Shown here: one piece after another, positions 33,919-42,648 of the stretch
Layout: each line of letters begins with the position of its first letter
Numbering within the stretch: the stretch's first letter is position 1
NCBI GenBank assembly: GCA_005880615.1
Contig: VBID01000138.1
Coordinates: 1-55,808 of the forward strand
From: Chloroflexota bacterium
GTDB lineage: Bacteria > Chloroflexota > Dormibacteria > CF-121
DNA: 55,808 bases
Direction: 5' to 3'
Program-made: the position numbers and the translations under genes
The notes under the pieces: generated by a model
Database searches by the model: none
Told to the model about the DNA's origin: nothing
Seen by the model: the letters and a program-made list of their open reading frames with translations, nothing else

Positions 33919-34935
33919 TTACGCCGGCCTGACGAGCTCGCGCATCGTGGCGGCGATGCTCTCCGCCGACGGCAGCACGGCATCCTCCAGGACCGGGCTG
34001 TACGGCATGGGATAGTCGGGCAAGCCGATCCGTCGGGGCGGTCTCTTGAAGGCCACGCCGGCCTCAACCAGGGAGGCGATCACGCTGTTCCCCCACCCCT
34101 GGTTGACTGGCTGCTCTTCCACCGTGAGTAGACGCCCCGTCTTCTCCACCGACCGCCGGACGGTCCCCAGGTCCATGGGGGCAATCGATCGAAGATCGAT
34201 GACCTCCACGTCAATGCCATCGGCTGCCAAGTGCTGGGCGGCGGCGAGCGCGCGCTCGACCATCAACAAGGTGGCGACCACCGTCGCCTGCGAGCCTTCC
34301 CGGCGCACGCGCGCCGAGCCGATCGGGATGAGTCCACCCTCGCCCACCTGGACCGGTCCCTTGCGAACGTAGAGACCCTTGTGCTCCAGGAACAGCACCG
34401 GGTTGGGATCGCGGATCGCGGTCCGCAGCAAGCCATACGCGTCAGACGGGCTGGAGACCGCCACCACCTTGAGACCTGGGACGCCGGCGAACCAGGACTC
34501 CGCGGTGGCCGAGTGCTGTGCCCCAAACCGGCCGGTGCCCCCGCCGATGGCTCGGATGGTCAGCGGCACCTCAAACTTTCCGCCCGACATGAATCGGTAC
34601 TTGGCCGCCTCGTTCACGACCGCGTCCATGGCGACCGCGAGGAAGTCGGCGAACATGATCTCCACGACCGGGCGGAAGCCCGTCACCGCCAGTCCGATCC
34701 CGACGCCGACGAAGCAATTCTCGGCGATGGGCGTGTCGAAAACCCGGTTGGGTCCGAACCGCTGGAGGAGCCCCTCGGTGGTTTTGAAGGGGCCGCCGGG
34801 CTCGCCGACATCCTCGCCAAACAGCAGGACCGTGGGGTCGGCCGCCATCTCGTGTTCCATGGCGAGCCGCACGGCCTCTCGGTAGGTCAATTCCTGCGTA
34901 GCGACTTCCGGCGCAGCCGGCGCCTCAGCTGGCAT
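33919..34935 (-). CDS. 2-oxoacid dehydrogenase E1 beta subunit (pyruvate/acetoin type)
   Basis: About 338 residues. LTYREAVRLAMEHEMAADP, LFGEDVG, GPFKTTEGL, FDTPIAE and the C-terminal DLRSIAPMD and VEEQP motifs are standard for E1 beta. It pairs with E1 alpha to bind thiamine diphosphate. ATG 34935 overlaps the E1 alpha end by 11 bp; a longer frame to 34971 is unlikely. No E2 or E3 gene lies nearby, so the pair may use components encoded elsewhere or act as a stand-alone decarboxylase or ligase. Confidence 0.92.
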   Translation of the reverse strand: MPAEAPAAPEVATQELTYREAVRLAMEHEMAADPTVLLFGEDVGEPGGPFKTTEGLLQRFGPNRVFDTPIAENCFVGVGIGLAVTGFRPVVEIMFADFLAVAMDAVVNEAAKYRFMSGGKFEVPLTIRAIGGGTGRFGAQHSATAESWFAGVPGLKVVAVSSPSDAYGLLRTAIRDPNPVLFLEHKGLYVRKGPVQVGEGGLIPIGSARVRREGSQATVVATLLMVERALAAAQHLAADGIDVEVIDLRSIAPMDLGTVRRSVEKTGRLLTVEEQPVNQGWGNSVIASLVEAGVAFKRPPRRIGLPDYPMPYSPVLEDAVLPSAESIAATMRELVRPA

Positions 34936-35908
34936 AGGTGCTGGCCTTGGCGTCCGCGAGGGTGGCGACATCGGCCTGCTCCGCGCGCTCGGCGCTGGCG
35001 TCGACCTGGGCCTGCAGCTCCGACCGCAGTCCAGCGTCCTGGTCCTCGGTGAGGGCCCCGGCCGATCGCAGCCTGGCCCCGGTGATCAGCAGCGGATCCC
35101 GGGCCAGCCAGGCCTTTACCTCATCGTCGGGACGGTACTTTCCGGGGTCGGTTCGCGAGTGCCCGCGGTGGCGATAGGTCTTACATTCGAGCAGGGACGG
35201 CCCTCCGCCGCGCCGGGCTCGGTCGACGGCCTCGCGCGCCGCCGCGTACACCCTCTCCACGTCATTGCCGTCCACCACCACCCCAGGCATGCGAAATGGC
35301 CTGGCCCGCTCGGCCAGGTCGTCGATGGGGGTCGTCTTCCGCATGGGCGTGTACTCGCCGTAGAGGTTGTTCTCGATTACGAAGATGACCGGGGCCTGCC
35401 AGACGCTGGCCATGTTGAGCGCCTCGTGAAAGGTCCCGATATTCGTCGCGCCGTCGCCGAAGAAGGTGACGGAGACCCGGCCATCGCCGCGCAGCTTGGC
35501 CGACATGCCGGCACCGACGGCGACCGGCAGCCCCGCGCCCACAATGGCAAAGCAGCCGATCAGGTTGAGGTCCTTGTCGGTCAGATGCATCGATCCGCCC
35601 AGCCCCCGGGAGACGCCGGTCTGCTTGCCCATTAGCTCGGCGAAGATGCCTTCCATGTCCATGCCCCGCGCCAGGGCTTGCCCGTGGCCGCGATAGGTCA
35701 TGGTCACGTAGTCGTCCGGCGTGAGCGCGGCGCTGACGCCAACCGAGACCGCCTCCTGGCCCTGGCAGAGGTGGGTCGTCCCCTGGACCAGGTTGCGGAG
35801 GAAGAGCTCCTGGACCTTGTCCTCGAACAACCGGATGCGCAGCATCTCCCGGTACCAGTGGCCGAGGCGCTCGGTGGTGACGGCCGTCGGCGCGCTCGCT
35901 TCGCTCAC
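34925..35908 (-). CDS. 2-oxoacid dehydrogenase E1 alpha subunit
   Basis: 327 residues. HLCQGQEAVSVG, TYRGHGQALARG, GSMH, and the thiamine diphosphate motif GDGATN...ENN are present. TYRHRGHS matches the phosphorylation-loop region. First gene of the operon E1 alpha - E1 beta - dehydratase, driven by a promoter at 35959-35988 with an operator-like site downstream of it. Probably decarboxylates a 2-oxo acid produced by the sugar-acid pathway. Confidence 0.93.
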   Translation of the reverse strand: MSEASAPTAVTTERLGHWYREMLRIRLFEDKVQELFLRNLVQGTTHLCQGQEAVSVGVSAALTPDDYVTMTYRGHGQALARGMDMEGIFAELMGKQTGVSRGLGGSMHLTDKDLNLIGCFAIVGAGLPVAVGAGMSAKLRGDGRVSVTFFGDGATNIGTFHEALNMASVWQAPVIFVIENNLYGEYTPMRKTTPIDDLAERARPFRMPGVVVDGNDVERVYAAAREAVDRARRGGGPSLLECKTYRHRGHSRTDPGKYRPDDEVKAWLARDPLLITGARLRSAGALTEDQDAGLRSELQAQVDASAERAEQADVATLADAKASTYAS

Positions 35909-35932
35909 GTGTCCTCCCTCAGGCCAAAGGCG

Positions 35933-35988
35933 GTAACGATTCCAGCCGGGTCCGCCAATCTAACACCAACGATGCCCACGGTGTCAAC
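35933..35988 (-). promoter_or_regulatory. Promoter and LacI-type operator for the E1 operon
   Basis: On the minus strand, TTGACA (35988-35983), an 18-bp spacer and TTAGAT (35964-35959) form a strong promoter. CTGGAATCGTTACC (35946-35933) lies 12 bp downstream of the -10 and matches the island's operator core at 11 of 14 positions. Confidence 0.65.
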
Positions 35989-35993
35989 GGATG

Positions 35994-37070
35994 TCAGGTA
36001 GCCCGCTTCCGCGGCCAGGCAAAATCGGACGACGCGCGTCTCACGAACTGGGTGGGCAGGGTCACCGTTCGAATGGGGGCTTCCGGGTTGGCGAGGCGCT
36101 CGATGATCAGCTCGCAGGCCACCTGCCCCATGCGGTACTGGTCGCGAATCACCACGCTGATGGGCGGCCGGTAGAGACGCGCCAGGTCGACATCGTCGCA
36201 CCCCACCAAGGCCAGGTCCCGGCCGACCACAAAGTCGGTCTCGTGGATCCCTTCGAGGACGCCCGTCAGGAGTCGATTGCTGCCGGCAATGATGGCCGTG
36301 GGGCGACTTCGACCGCGCAGCAACTCAACCGCCTGCTGCCGCCCGAACTCGGGTCGCAGCGATCCGATGCGGATCAGGTCCGATGGCGGCGTCAGGCCGG
36401 CCGCTTCAAAGGCGGCCCGGAAGCCGCGCACGCGTTCTCGCGCCGGCTTGAGTTGCTCGGGACCAGAGATCAGCGCCACCGCCCGGTGGCCACGCTGGAG
36501 GAGGTGGGCGGTCGCGTCCTGCATCCCGGCCGCGTGATCGCCGTACACGCTGCTGACCCGGGAGTGGGGCGGCGTGTCGCGGTCGAGCACGACGAAGGGC
36601 ACCGTGGGATCGAGAAGGGCCCGCGCCACTTCGGGGGAGCTGGTCTCCGCCGTCGACAGGATGATGCCGTCGACCCGCCGGCGCAGAAAGAGGTGCAGGT
36701 GCTTGGCGTCGAGCTCGGGATCACCCTCCGAGTTGGTCAACATCACGGCATAGCCCTTGCTGCGCGCGTGGTCTTCGGCGCCGCGGATCATATCGGCGAA
36801 CACCGGGTTGGAGATGTCGCCGATCAAGAACCCGAGCGTGTGGGTGACCCCCCGGCGCAGGCTCTGGGCGATGAAGTGCGGTTCGTAGCCGAGCGTGGCC
36901 GTTGCCTTGAGCACGCGCTGCTTCATGGTCCGGCTGACGTCCGGGTGCTCGGTCAGGACTCGCGACACCGAGGAGAGCGACACGCGCGCCTTTCGGGCGA
37001 CGTCTCGGATCGTGACGGGCTCGCTCGACGCTGGCGGCTCAGAAACGACGGTCACTCGCTTCATCTTCAC
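35994..37070 (-). CDS. LacI-family regulator of the sugar-acid island
   Basis: About 358 residues. N-terminal HTH (VTIRDVARKARVSLSSVSRVL), hinge helix region (NP... after YEPHFIAQSLRR), then a periplasmic-binding-protein-like effector domain (HTLGFLIGDISNPVFADM to the C-terminus). Alternative ATG at 37064. Flanked by the E1 operon and a CoA-transferase gene. Operator-like CTGGAAnCGTT sequences lie at five places in the island, including its own promoter, so autoregulation and control of transport and catabolism are likely. The effector is presumably a pathway sugar acid. Confidence 0.94.
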   Translation of the reverse strand: MKMKRVTVVSEPPASSEPVTIRDVARKARVSLSSVSRVLTEHPDVSRTMKQRVLKATATLGYEPHFIAQSLRRGVTHTLGFLIGDISNPVFADMIRGAEDHARSKGYAVMLTNSEGDPELDAKHLHLFLRRRVDGIILSTAETSSPEVARALLDPTVPFVVLDRDTPPHSRVSSVYGDHAAGMQDATAHLLQRGHRAVALISGPEQLKPARERVRGFRAAFEAAGLTPPSDLIRIGSLRPEFGRQQAVELLRGRSRPTAIIAGSNRLLTGVLEGIHETDFVVGRDLALVGCDDVDLARLYRPPISVVIRDQYRMGQVACELIIERLANPEAPIRTVTLPTQFVRRASSDFAWPRKRAT

Positions 37071-37099
37071 CCCTCCGATGGCGTCCCCGCGCCGGGTCG

Positions 37100-37136
37100 A
37101 TTATAGGCTCCTGAAACAATTCCCGGAAACGTTTTT
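37100..37136 (-). promoter_or_regulatory. LacI gene promoter with overlapping operator
   Basis: Minus-strand TATAAT (37105-37100). AAAAACGTTTCC (37136-37125) lies in the -35 region, and a second half-similar TTGTTTCA site (37119-37112) lies between. Suggests autorepression. ATTCCCGGGAAT (37141-37152), a perfect palindrome, is just beyond. Confidence 0.55.
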
Positions 37137-37168
37137 GGCCATTCCCGGGAATCCTCCACGGGGCCCAT

Positions 37169-38389
37169 CTAGGCGGACTCCGGGATCGAGCCGGGCAGTC
37201 CAAAAGCCCCCGCCGCCGCCAGCCGGCCGATCTCCTCGGTCGTGTAGCCGAGCGCCTGCAGGATCGGCTCGCGATCGGCGTCGAGGCGCGGTCCCGCCTG
37301 GTACTCGGGCTCAAAGTCGCTGATGGCGAACGGCAAGCCGATACTGGAGACCTGGCCAAAGGTGGGATGCGGGTAGCTGGCCAGTAGGTGGCGATCGGCC
37401 AGCTCGTCGCGATCGAGGACTCGGCTTAACGGCCGCACGGGCGCGATCGGCACCCGGCCGTTTAGCAGCATGAGCCAGGCCGAGGTTGGCCGCTCGCGGA
37501 ACCGGGTCGACAGCAGGTCGGTCAGGGCCTGGCGATTGCGGAGGCGATCCTCGAATGACGCGAACCGCGCGTCCGCCGGCAGCTCCAGCGCCGCCCACAG
37601 AGCCCGGAAGAACTTCTCTTTCGCACACGCCACCGCGATATGGCCGTCCGCCGTGGCGAAAAACTGGAAGGGCACGATGCTCGGATGCGCCGAATCGGGG
37701 AGCCGTTCGGTGACCACCCCCTGGGACAGGTACCAGGTGGCCGGGTACGTCAGCATGGCAAGGGCGGCATCGTACAGGCTGGTATCGATGTCGCGGCCCT
37801 TTCCCGTCCGCTGCGCGTCGAACACGCCGACCATCAGCGCCAGTGCGGCCATCAAGCCGGCGGAATAATCCACCAGGGACAGCCCGCTCTTCACCGGCGG
37901 GCCCTCGGGGTCGCCGGTGAGCGCCGCCCAGCCGGCTTCCGCCTGGACCAGGGCATCGTAGCCGGGGGTCGCCTGGCGCGGACCCTCACGACCATAGGCG
38001 GACAGGGACACGCACACGATGGCCGGGTTGAGGTGGCGCAGCGCGTCGTAGGTCAGGCCCAGGCGCTGGGGCAGGTCGCCTCGTAGGTTGGTAAACAGCG
38101 CCTGGGATGTGCCGACCAGGCGCGCCAGCACGTCCTGTCCCGCAGCGTTGGTGAGGACCAGGGCCATGCTCCGCTTGCCGCGATTGAAGGTCTCGAAGAA
38201 CAGGCTGTCCGTCCCCGTCTGGCCAGGCGGAACGTAGCGAGCGATGTCCCCACCCATACCGGGATCTTCGATCTTGATCACCTCGGCCCCCAGGTCGGCC
38301 AGGAAGAGCGTCCCGAACGGCCCGGCACCGAACTGTTCGACGGCGATGATGCGCACGCCGCGCAGCGGAGCACCGTTACGCGCGGCCAT
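37169..38389 (-). CDS. CaiB/BaiF family III CoA-transferase
   Basis: 406 residues. LRGVRIIAVEQFGAGPFGT, DLGAEVIKIEDP, the FNRGKRS motif and LVDYSAGLMAA (catalytic aspartate) are family III hallmarks. Transfers CoA between acids, so a carboxylic acid in the pathway is probably activated to its CoA ester. Divergent from the second dehydratase gene, sharing the operator at 38415-38430. Confidence 0.92.
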   Translation of the reverse strand: MAARNGAPLRGVRIIAVEQFGAGPFGTLFLADLGAEVIKIEDPGMGGDIARYVPPGQTGTDSLFFETFNRGKRSMALVLTNAAGQDVLARLVGTSQALFTNLRGDLPQRLGLTYDALRHLNPAIVCVSLSAYGREGPRQATPGYDALVQAEAGWAALTGDPEGPPVKSGLSLVDYSAGLMAALALMVGVFDAQRTGKGRDIDTSLYDAALAMLTYPATWYLSQGVVTERLPDSAHPSIVPFQFFATADGHIAVACAKEKFFRALWAALELPADARFASFEDRLRNRQALTDLLSTRFRERPTSAWLMLLNGRVPIAPVRPLSRVLDRDELADRHLLASYPHPTFGQVSSIGLPFAISDFEPEYQAGPRLDADREPILQALGYTTEEIGRLAAAGAFGLPGSIPESA

Positions 38390-38414
38390 GGCTCAGCCCC
38401 ATAGTAGTATTCTG

Positions 38415-38430
38415 CTGGAAACGTATTCAG
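38415..38430. promoter_or_regulatory. LacI-type operator between CoA-transferase and dehydratase genes
   Basis: CTGGAAACGTATTCAG, a near-palindrome sharing CTGGAAACGT with the site at 45365-45380. Located in the 75-bp divergent gap, so it can serve both genes. Confidence 0.6.
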
Positions 38431-38464
38431 CCGCCAGCCGGCCGCGCCAGGGGAGGAGGGCGTC

Positions 38465-39610
38465 ATGCGGGTCGAAGCCGTCGAGGCGATCCCGGTCAGC
38501 TACCCGGAGCCGAACGATTTCAACGCGCTCCGCCACCTGTGCCTGGTCAAGCTGACCGCCGAGGACGGCCAGGTTGGCTGGGGCGAGTCGATCACCCAAT
38601 TCCCCGAGGCATCCTGGGCCACCAAGGCGATCATCGAGGGCTTCGCGCCCCTGATCATCGGGAAAGATCCCGTGCAGACCGAGACCCACTGGCGTGCCAT
38701 GAAAAACCAGGCCTGGTGGTACGGCTACAACGGCGGCATTGCCTCCTATGCGGTGAGCGCCATCGATATCGCGCTCTGGGACCTCAAGGGGAAGGCACTC
38801 AACCGCAGCGTGCTCGATCTTCTGGGTGGGCCGGTCCACGACCGCCTGCCCGCCATCGCGTCGAGTCACGCCCACTATGAGGAGATCCCCAAGATGGCCG
38901 AGGAGATCGCCGGCTGGGTGGCCTCGGGCTTGCAGGGGGCGAAGGTCGGCTTCGGCAAGCGGGGCAACGCCCGGCTGGGGTACGAGCACGATCGTGACAT
39001 CGCCTTCGTGAAGGCCGTCCGGGAGGCGATCGGACCCGGGCTGCCGATCATGATCGACCTCGGCATTGCCATCAAATGGGACGTCACGACAGCCGTGGAG
39101 CGGACCCTTGCCATGGAGGAATACGGCATCGCCTGGATCGAGGAGCCGCTCGGCGCGTGGGACCCCAATGGATACGCGACCTTGCGCGCCAAGACCACGA
39201 CGCGCATGGCGTACGGCGAGAAGGAGTGGAATCTCGAAGGCTACCAGCGAATCCTGGACACGGGCACCGTCGACGTGGTGGGTGTGGATCCCGGCCGCGC
39301 TGAGGGCATCACCGGCTTCAAGAAGGTCGCCGAGAGGGTCGAAGCCCATCGACGGCAGGCCAACGCCCATGCGTGGTCATCGGCAATCGTGAGTGCGGCC
39401 AGCCTGGCGATCTCGTTCAGCAGCTCCGCCTGCAAGGTCTTCGAGTTCAAGCCGCTGCGCAACCCGATGCAACACGAGCTGGTCAAGAAGCCGTTCGAGT
39501 GGAAGGACGGGTGGGTTCTTCCGCCGGCGGGCCCCGGTCTTGGCATCGAGGTGATCGAGGAGGTCGTGGATCGGTACCGGAGCGAGCGCGTGATGGAGAG
39601 GGTTCGCTAG
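38465..39610 (+). CDS. Enolase-superfamily dehydratase, mandelate racemase type (second copy)
   Basis: 381 residues. AKVGFGKRG, IMIDLGIAIKWD, WIEEPLGAWDP, YGEKEW, GVDPGRAEGITG and HAWSSAI supply the metal ligands and general acid/base residues of the MR subgroup. Distinct from the enzyme at 32771-33898 (little sequence similarity beyond the fold), so the two probably act on different acid sugars or stereoisomers. Confidence 0.92.
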   Translation: MRVEAVEAIPVSYPEPNDFNALRHLCLVKLTAEDGQVGWGESITQFPEASWATKAIIEGFAPLIIGKDPVQTETHWRAMKNQAWWYGYNGGIASYAVSAIDIALWDLKGKALNRSVLDLLGGPVHDRLPAIASSHAHYEEIPKMAEEIAGWVASGLQGAKVGFGKRGNARLGYEHDRDIAFVKAVREAIGPGLPIMIDLGIAIKWDVTTAVERTLAMEEYGIAWIEEPLGAWDPNGYATLRAKTTTRMAYGEKEWNLEGYQRILDTGTVDVVGVDPGRAEGITGFKKVAERVEAHRRQANAHAWSSAIVSAASLAISFSSSACKVFEFKPLRNPMQHELVKKPFEWKDGWVLPPAGPGLGIEVIEEVVDRYRSERVMERVR

Positions 39611-39633
39611 AGCCCGGATCTACCGGCTGGAGG

Positions 39634-40401
39634 TTAGTACATCAAAAACCCACCACTGATATTGATGGTGGCCCCGGTGATGAACCGGGCGTGGTCGCTG
39701 GCCAGGAAGACGACCGTCCCCGCAATCTCCTCGGGCTCGGCTATCCGGCCGAGCGGCGTCGCCTTCGTCATCGACTCGAGCACCGCCGGATCGAGCCCAT
39801 CCATCAGCATGGGGGTGCGCGCCTGGCCCGGTGAGACCGCATTGACGGTGACCTGGTGCGGCCCATAGGTGCGAGCCAGGCCGCGCGTCATGGAGGTGAT
39901 TCCTCCTTTGGACGCGGCGTAGACCACTGAACCACCGAAGCCGCCCGTCCACCAGCCCTGCGAGGTGAAGGTGATAATGCGGCCGCCTCCACCCTGCTCC
40001 ACCATGGCGCGGGCCGCCGCCCGGCAGATGAAAAAGGCCGCTTTCAGATTGGTGTCGATCTGAAAGTCCCAATCCTCCTCGGTCACCTCGTCCACGCTCT
40101 TGCGCCGCCTGAGCACGGCCGCCAGGTGGGCCAGCGCGTAGAGCGAGCCGAGCTCATCGCGAGCTCGCCGGATCAGCCCGTCGTGCGCGGAGAGGTTGGT
40201 AAGGTCGGCGGCCACGGCCACGTGACCCCGGCCGTCCAGGTCGGGCAGCACGCTGTCGGCCGCCTTCTGCTCGCGATCGACCACCATGACGCGGGCGCCG
40301 GTCGTGGCGAAGGCCTTGGCCACCTCCCGGCCGATGCCGCCCGCGGCTCCGGTCACCATGACGCCTTTGCCTTCCAGGCCGGCTCCCACACTCCACGGCA
40401 T
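39634..40401 (-). CDS. Short-chain dehydrogenase/reductase (last gene of ABC operon)
   Basis: 255 residues. NAD(P)-binding GAAGGIGREV, catalytic YAASKGG, and a TSQGWW serine region. Classical SDR oxidising or reducing a hydroxyl of a sugar or sugar acid. It is the last of six genes running from the substrate-binding protein; 14 bp separate it from the EthD gene. Confidence 0.92.
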   Translation of the reverse strand: MPWSVGAGLEGKGVMVTGAAGGIGREVAKAFATTGARVMVVDREQKAADSVLPDLDGRGHVAVAADLTNLSAHDGLIRRARDELGSLYALAHLAAVLRRRKSVDEVTEEDWDFQIDTNLKAAFFICRAAARAMVEQGGGGRIITFTSQGWWTGGFGGSVVYAASKGGITSMTRGLARTYGPHQVTVNAVSPGQARTPMLMDGLDPAVLESMTKATPLGRIAEPEEIAGTVVFLASDHARFITGATINISGGFLMY

Positions 40402-40415
40402 TGGTGATGCCTCCT

Positions 40416-40739
40416 TTACGACGGCGGGGGAATGATCGTCCGCTCGGTGACGAAATACACCTGGTTGCCACCCAGGAACTTCGGGCGGTCCAGGCCGAGG
40501 AGACTCTTGACTGGCTCGGCTGCGAAGGCCGCCCGGGCGTCCTCGACGCTATCGAACCACAGCTCCCCGATGCCGTCCCACTCGCGATCGGGTCCGGCCT
40601 CCACAACCGGATCGAATCGAAGGCCTCGCAGATTCTTCAGCTGGCGGACGATCTCCAGGTGCGGTCCCATCCAGTGGGCATGGAAGTCCTCGACCGACAT
40701 CCCCTCCTTGCGCTTGACCAGGCTGACCCGCTTGATCAC
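40416..40739 (-). CDS. EthD-domain protein
   Basis: 107 residues. The start VIKRVSLVKRKEGMSVEDFHAHWMGPH is typical of EthD/dimeric alpha-beta barrel proteins. GTG 40739 is chosen because GGAGG lies ~8 bp upstream and homology starts at once; the frame is open to 40799. Relatives include lactone- or quinone-handling and mutarotase-like enzymes; here it may isomerise or hydrolyse a sugar lactone. Confidence 0.85.
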   Translation of the reverse strand: MIKRVSLVKRKEGMSVEDFHAHWMGPHLEIVRQLKNLRGLRFDPVVEAGPDREWDGIGELWFDSVEDARAAFAAEPVKSLLGLDRPKFLGGNQVYFVTERTIIPPPS

Positions 40740-40761
40740 TGCACACCTCCAGCCGCGACCA

Positions 40762-41532
40762 TCATCGCGCGGTATGGCCGCCATCCACGTTGAGCACATG
40801 GCCGGTGACCATGGCCGAAGCCGATGAGGCGAGGAAGACGGCCGCCCCCACGATGTCCGGGCCCTCGCCCAGCCGCCCCAGGGGGATGTTGCCCAGGAAG
40901 TAATCGAGTACGGCCGGGTTTCGCTCGATGGCCGTCGCCACCAGCGGCGTTCGGAAGTGCGTCGGGGCGATGGCGTTGATCCGGATCCCGTAGCGCGCCC
41001 ACTCGATCGCCAGGCAGCGCGTCAGGGCGATGACCCCGCCTTTGCTGGCCGCATAGTTGGCATTCCCGGTGGTCAGGCCCACCTGGCCGGCGACGGAAGC
41101 CATGTTGATGATGCTCCCCGGCCCCTGCCGCTCGATCATGTGCTGGCCCACGGCCTGGTCGAACAAAAAGACGCCGCGCAGGTTGACCGCGATCACCCGA
41201 TCCCACTGGCTCATGGTCATCGTTTCCGCGGGACTCCGATCCCCGATGCCGGCGTTGGCCACCAGGACGTCGATCTTGCCGTACGCGTCCAGCGCCTGCT
41301 TCACGGCCGCCTGGGCCTCGGCCTCCTGCGACACGTCGCACCGGACCGGGATGGCCTGGCCACCCGAGCGTCCGATGCCGTCCGCCACCCGACGCGCCGA
41401 CTCCAGGTCGATGTCGACCACGCAGACGGTTGCGCCGTAGGCGGCCAGCCCTTCGGAGATCGCCTGGCCGAGTCCCTGGCCGCCCCCAGTCACCAACGCC
41501 ACCGACCCCTGCAGGTCGAACAGATTCTTCAT
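40762..41532 (-). CDS. Short-chain dehydrogenase/reductase
   Basis: 256 residues from ATG 41532. GGGQGLGQAI cofactor loop, NAGIGDRS, the NMASV serine and YAASKGG catalytic tetrad. Overlaps the permease stop as ATGA, so it is translationally coupled to the transporter. Only moderately similar to the other SDR of the operon. A sugar dehydrogenase feeding the lactonase step is a reasonable inference. Confidence 0.92.
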   Translation of the reverse strand: MKNLFDLQGSVALVTGGGQGLGQAISEGLAAYGATVCVVDIDLESARRVADGIGRSGGQAIPVRCDVSQEAEAQAAVKQALDAYGKIDVLVANAGIGDRSPAETMTMSQWDRVIAVNLRGVFLFDQAVGQHMIERQGPGSIINMASVAGQVGLTTGNANYAASKGGVIALTRCLAIEWARYGIRINAIAPTHFRTPLVATAIERNPAVLDYFLGNIPLGRLGEGPDIVGAAVFLASSASAMVTGHVLNVDGGHTAR

Positions 41533-42602
41533 AACTGGATGCTCTGGGTTTCCCCGCCCCAGGTGGTGGTCCAGCGGTCCAGCGCCACCGCCCCAATGGT
41601 CACCAGCCCCACGAAGATCAGCTGGGCGAAGGCCCCGACGCCCAGCAGGGAAAGCCCGTTGCTCAAGAGCGAGAGGAAAAACGCTCCGATGAGCGTGCCC
41701 AGGACGGTGCCTCGCCCGCCCGACAGGCTTGCCCCGCCGATGATGACCGCCGCGAACACGGGAAAGGTCAGGTTGGCCCCGGCGCTCGGGGTGGTCGAGC
41801 CGATGAACGAGAAATCCAGGATTCCCGCCAGCGCGGCGCACGCCCCGGCGATGGCGAACACCCACAGCTTGTAGCGCCGGATGGGGAGGGCCGCCACCCG
41901 CGCCGCCTGCGGGTTGCCCCCGATGGCGGCCAGGCGGAAGCCGAACAGGGTCCGGTGCAGCACGAAGGCGATGATGGCCGCCACCGCCGCCAGCCAGGCG
42001 ATCTGGATCGGGATCCGGAATGGGAATTCGAGGCCGCCCAGCGCTTCGAACACCCCGAAGCCAGGCAGCTTGCTGGGCGGATTGATGCTCTGGGAATTGC
42101 TGATCAGGAAGGTCACGCCCTGGACCAGGCTGAGCATGCCGAGGGTGGTGATGAAGGACGGGACCCTCACCACCGTCGTGATCCAGGCGTTGATCAGCCC
42201 GATGAGCACGCCGATCCCGAGGCCGGCGGCCAGCGCCAGAACGAACGGGGTCCCGTGCATCCAGAGGAGGCCAAAAGTCATGGCCGCGATCCCGTAGGTG
42301 GCGCCGACCGACAGGTCCAGCTCACCCGAGACCAGCACCAGCGTCTCCCCGAAGGCGATGATCGTGAACGTGCTCATCGATCGGACCAGGCCGATGAGAT
42401 TGACGTAGGTCAGGAAGAAGCTGTTGATGGCCGTGAAGACGATCATGGTCAGCACGATGGCGGCGATCAGCCCGCTGAGGCGGCGCAGGAAAATCCCGCG
42501 CAGGACGTTTAGCCGGGCCGCGGAGCGTTTGCCCAGGAGCCGTCTGGCGTCCTTGGCTGGCACGGCCCCCGCCTCTGCGTCGCGATCAGGACCCGTAGCC
42601 AT
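41529..42602 (-). CDS. Sugar ABC transporter permease (RbsC type)
   Basis: 357 residues, about 8-10 membrane segments from residue 38. FGETLVLVSGELDLSVGA and GGNPQAARVAALPIRRYKL are RbsC/CUT2 hallmarks. As the only permease gene it must form a homodimer, as in CUT2 systems. It imports a pentose-like sugar or sugar acid delivered by the binding protein. Confidence 0.94.
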   Translation of the reverse strand: MATGPDRDAEAGAVPAKDARRLLGKRSAARLNVLRGIFLRRLSGLIAAIVLTMIVFTAINSFFLTYVNLIGLVRSMSTFTIIAFGETLVLVSGELDLSVGATYGIAAMTFGLLWMHGTPFVLALAAGLGIGVLIGLINAWITTVVRVPSFITTLGMLSLVQGVTFLISNSQSINPPSKLPGFGVFEALGGLEFPFRIPIQIAWLAAVAAIIAFVLHRTLFGFRLAAIGGNPQAARVAALPIRRYKLWVFAIAGACAALAGILDFSFIGSTTPSAGANLTFPVFAAVIIGGASLSGGRGTVLGTLIGAFFLSLLSNGLSLLGVGAFAQLIFVGLVTIGAVALDRWTTTWGGETQSIQL

Positions 42603-42648
42603 CTCTCACTCGATGCTTCCCACCCCTTGCTCTCGACCGGTCCGGCCT

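Noticed and set aside
40736-41596. 286-codon frame overlapping the SDR gene
   Set aside because: Low-complexity Gly/Arg composition in the wrong frame of a clear SDR; no family match.
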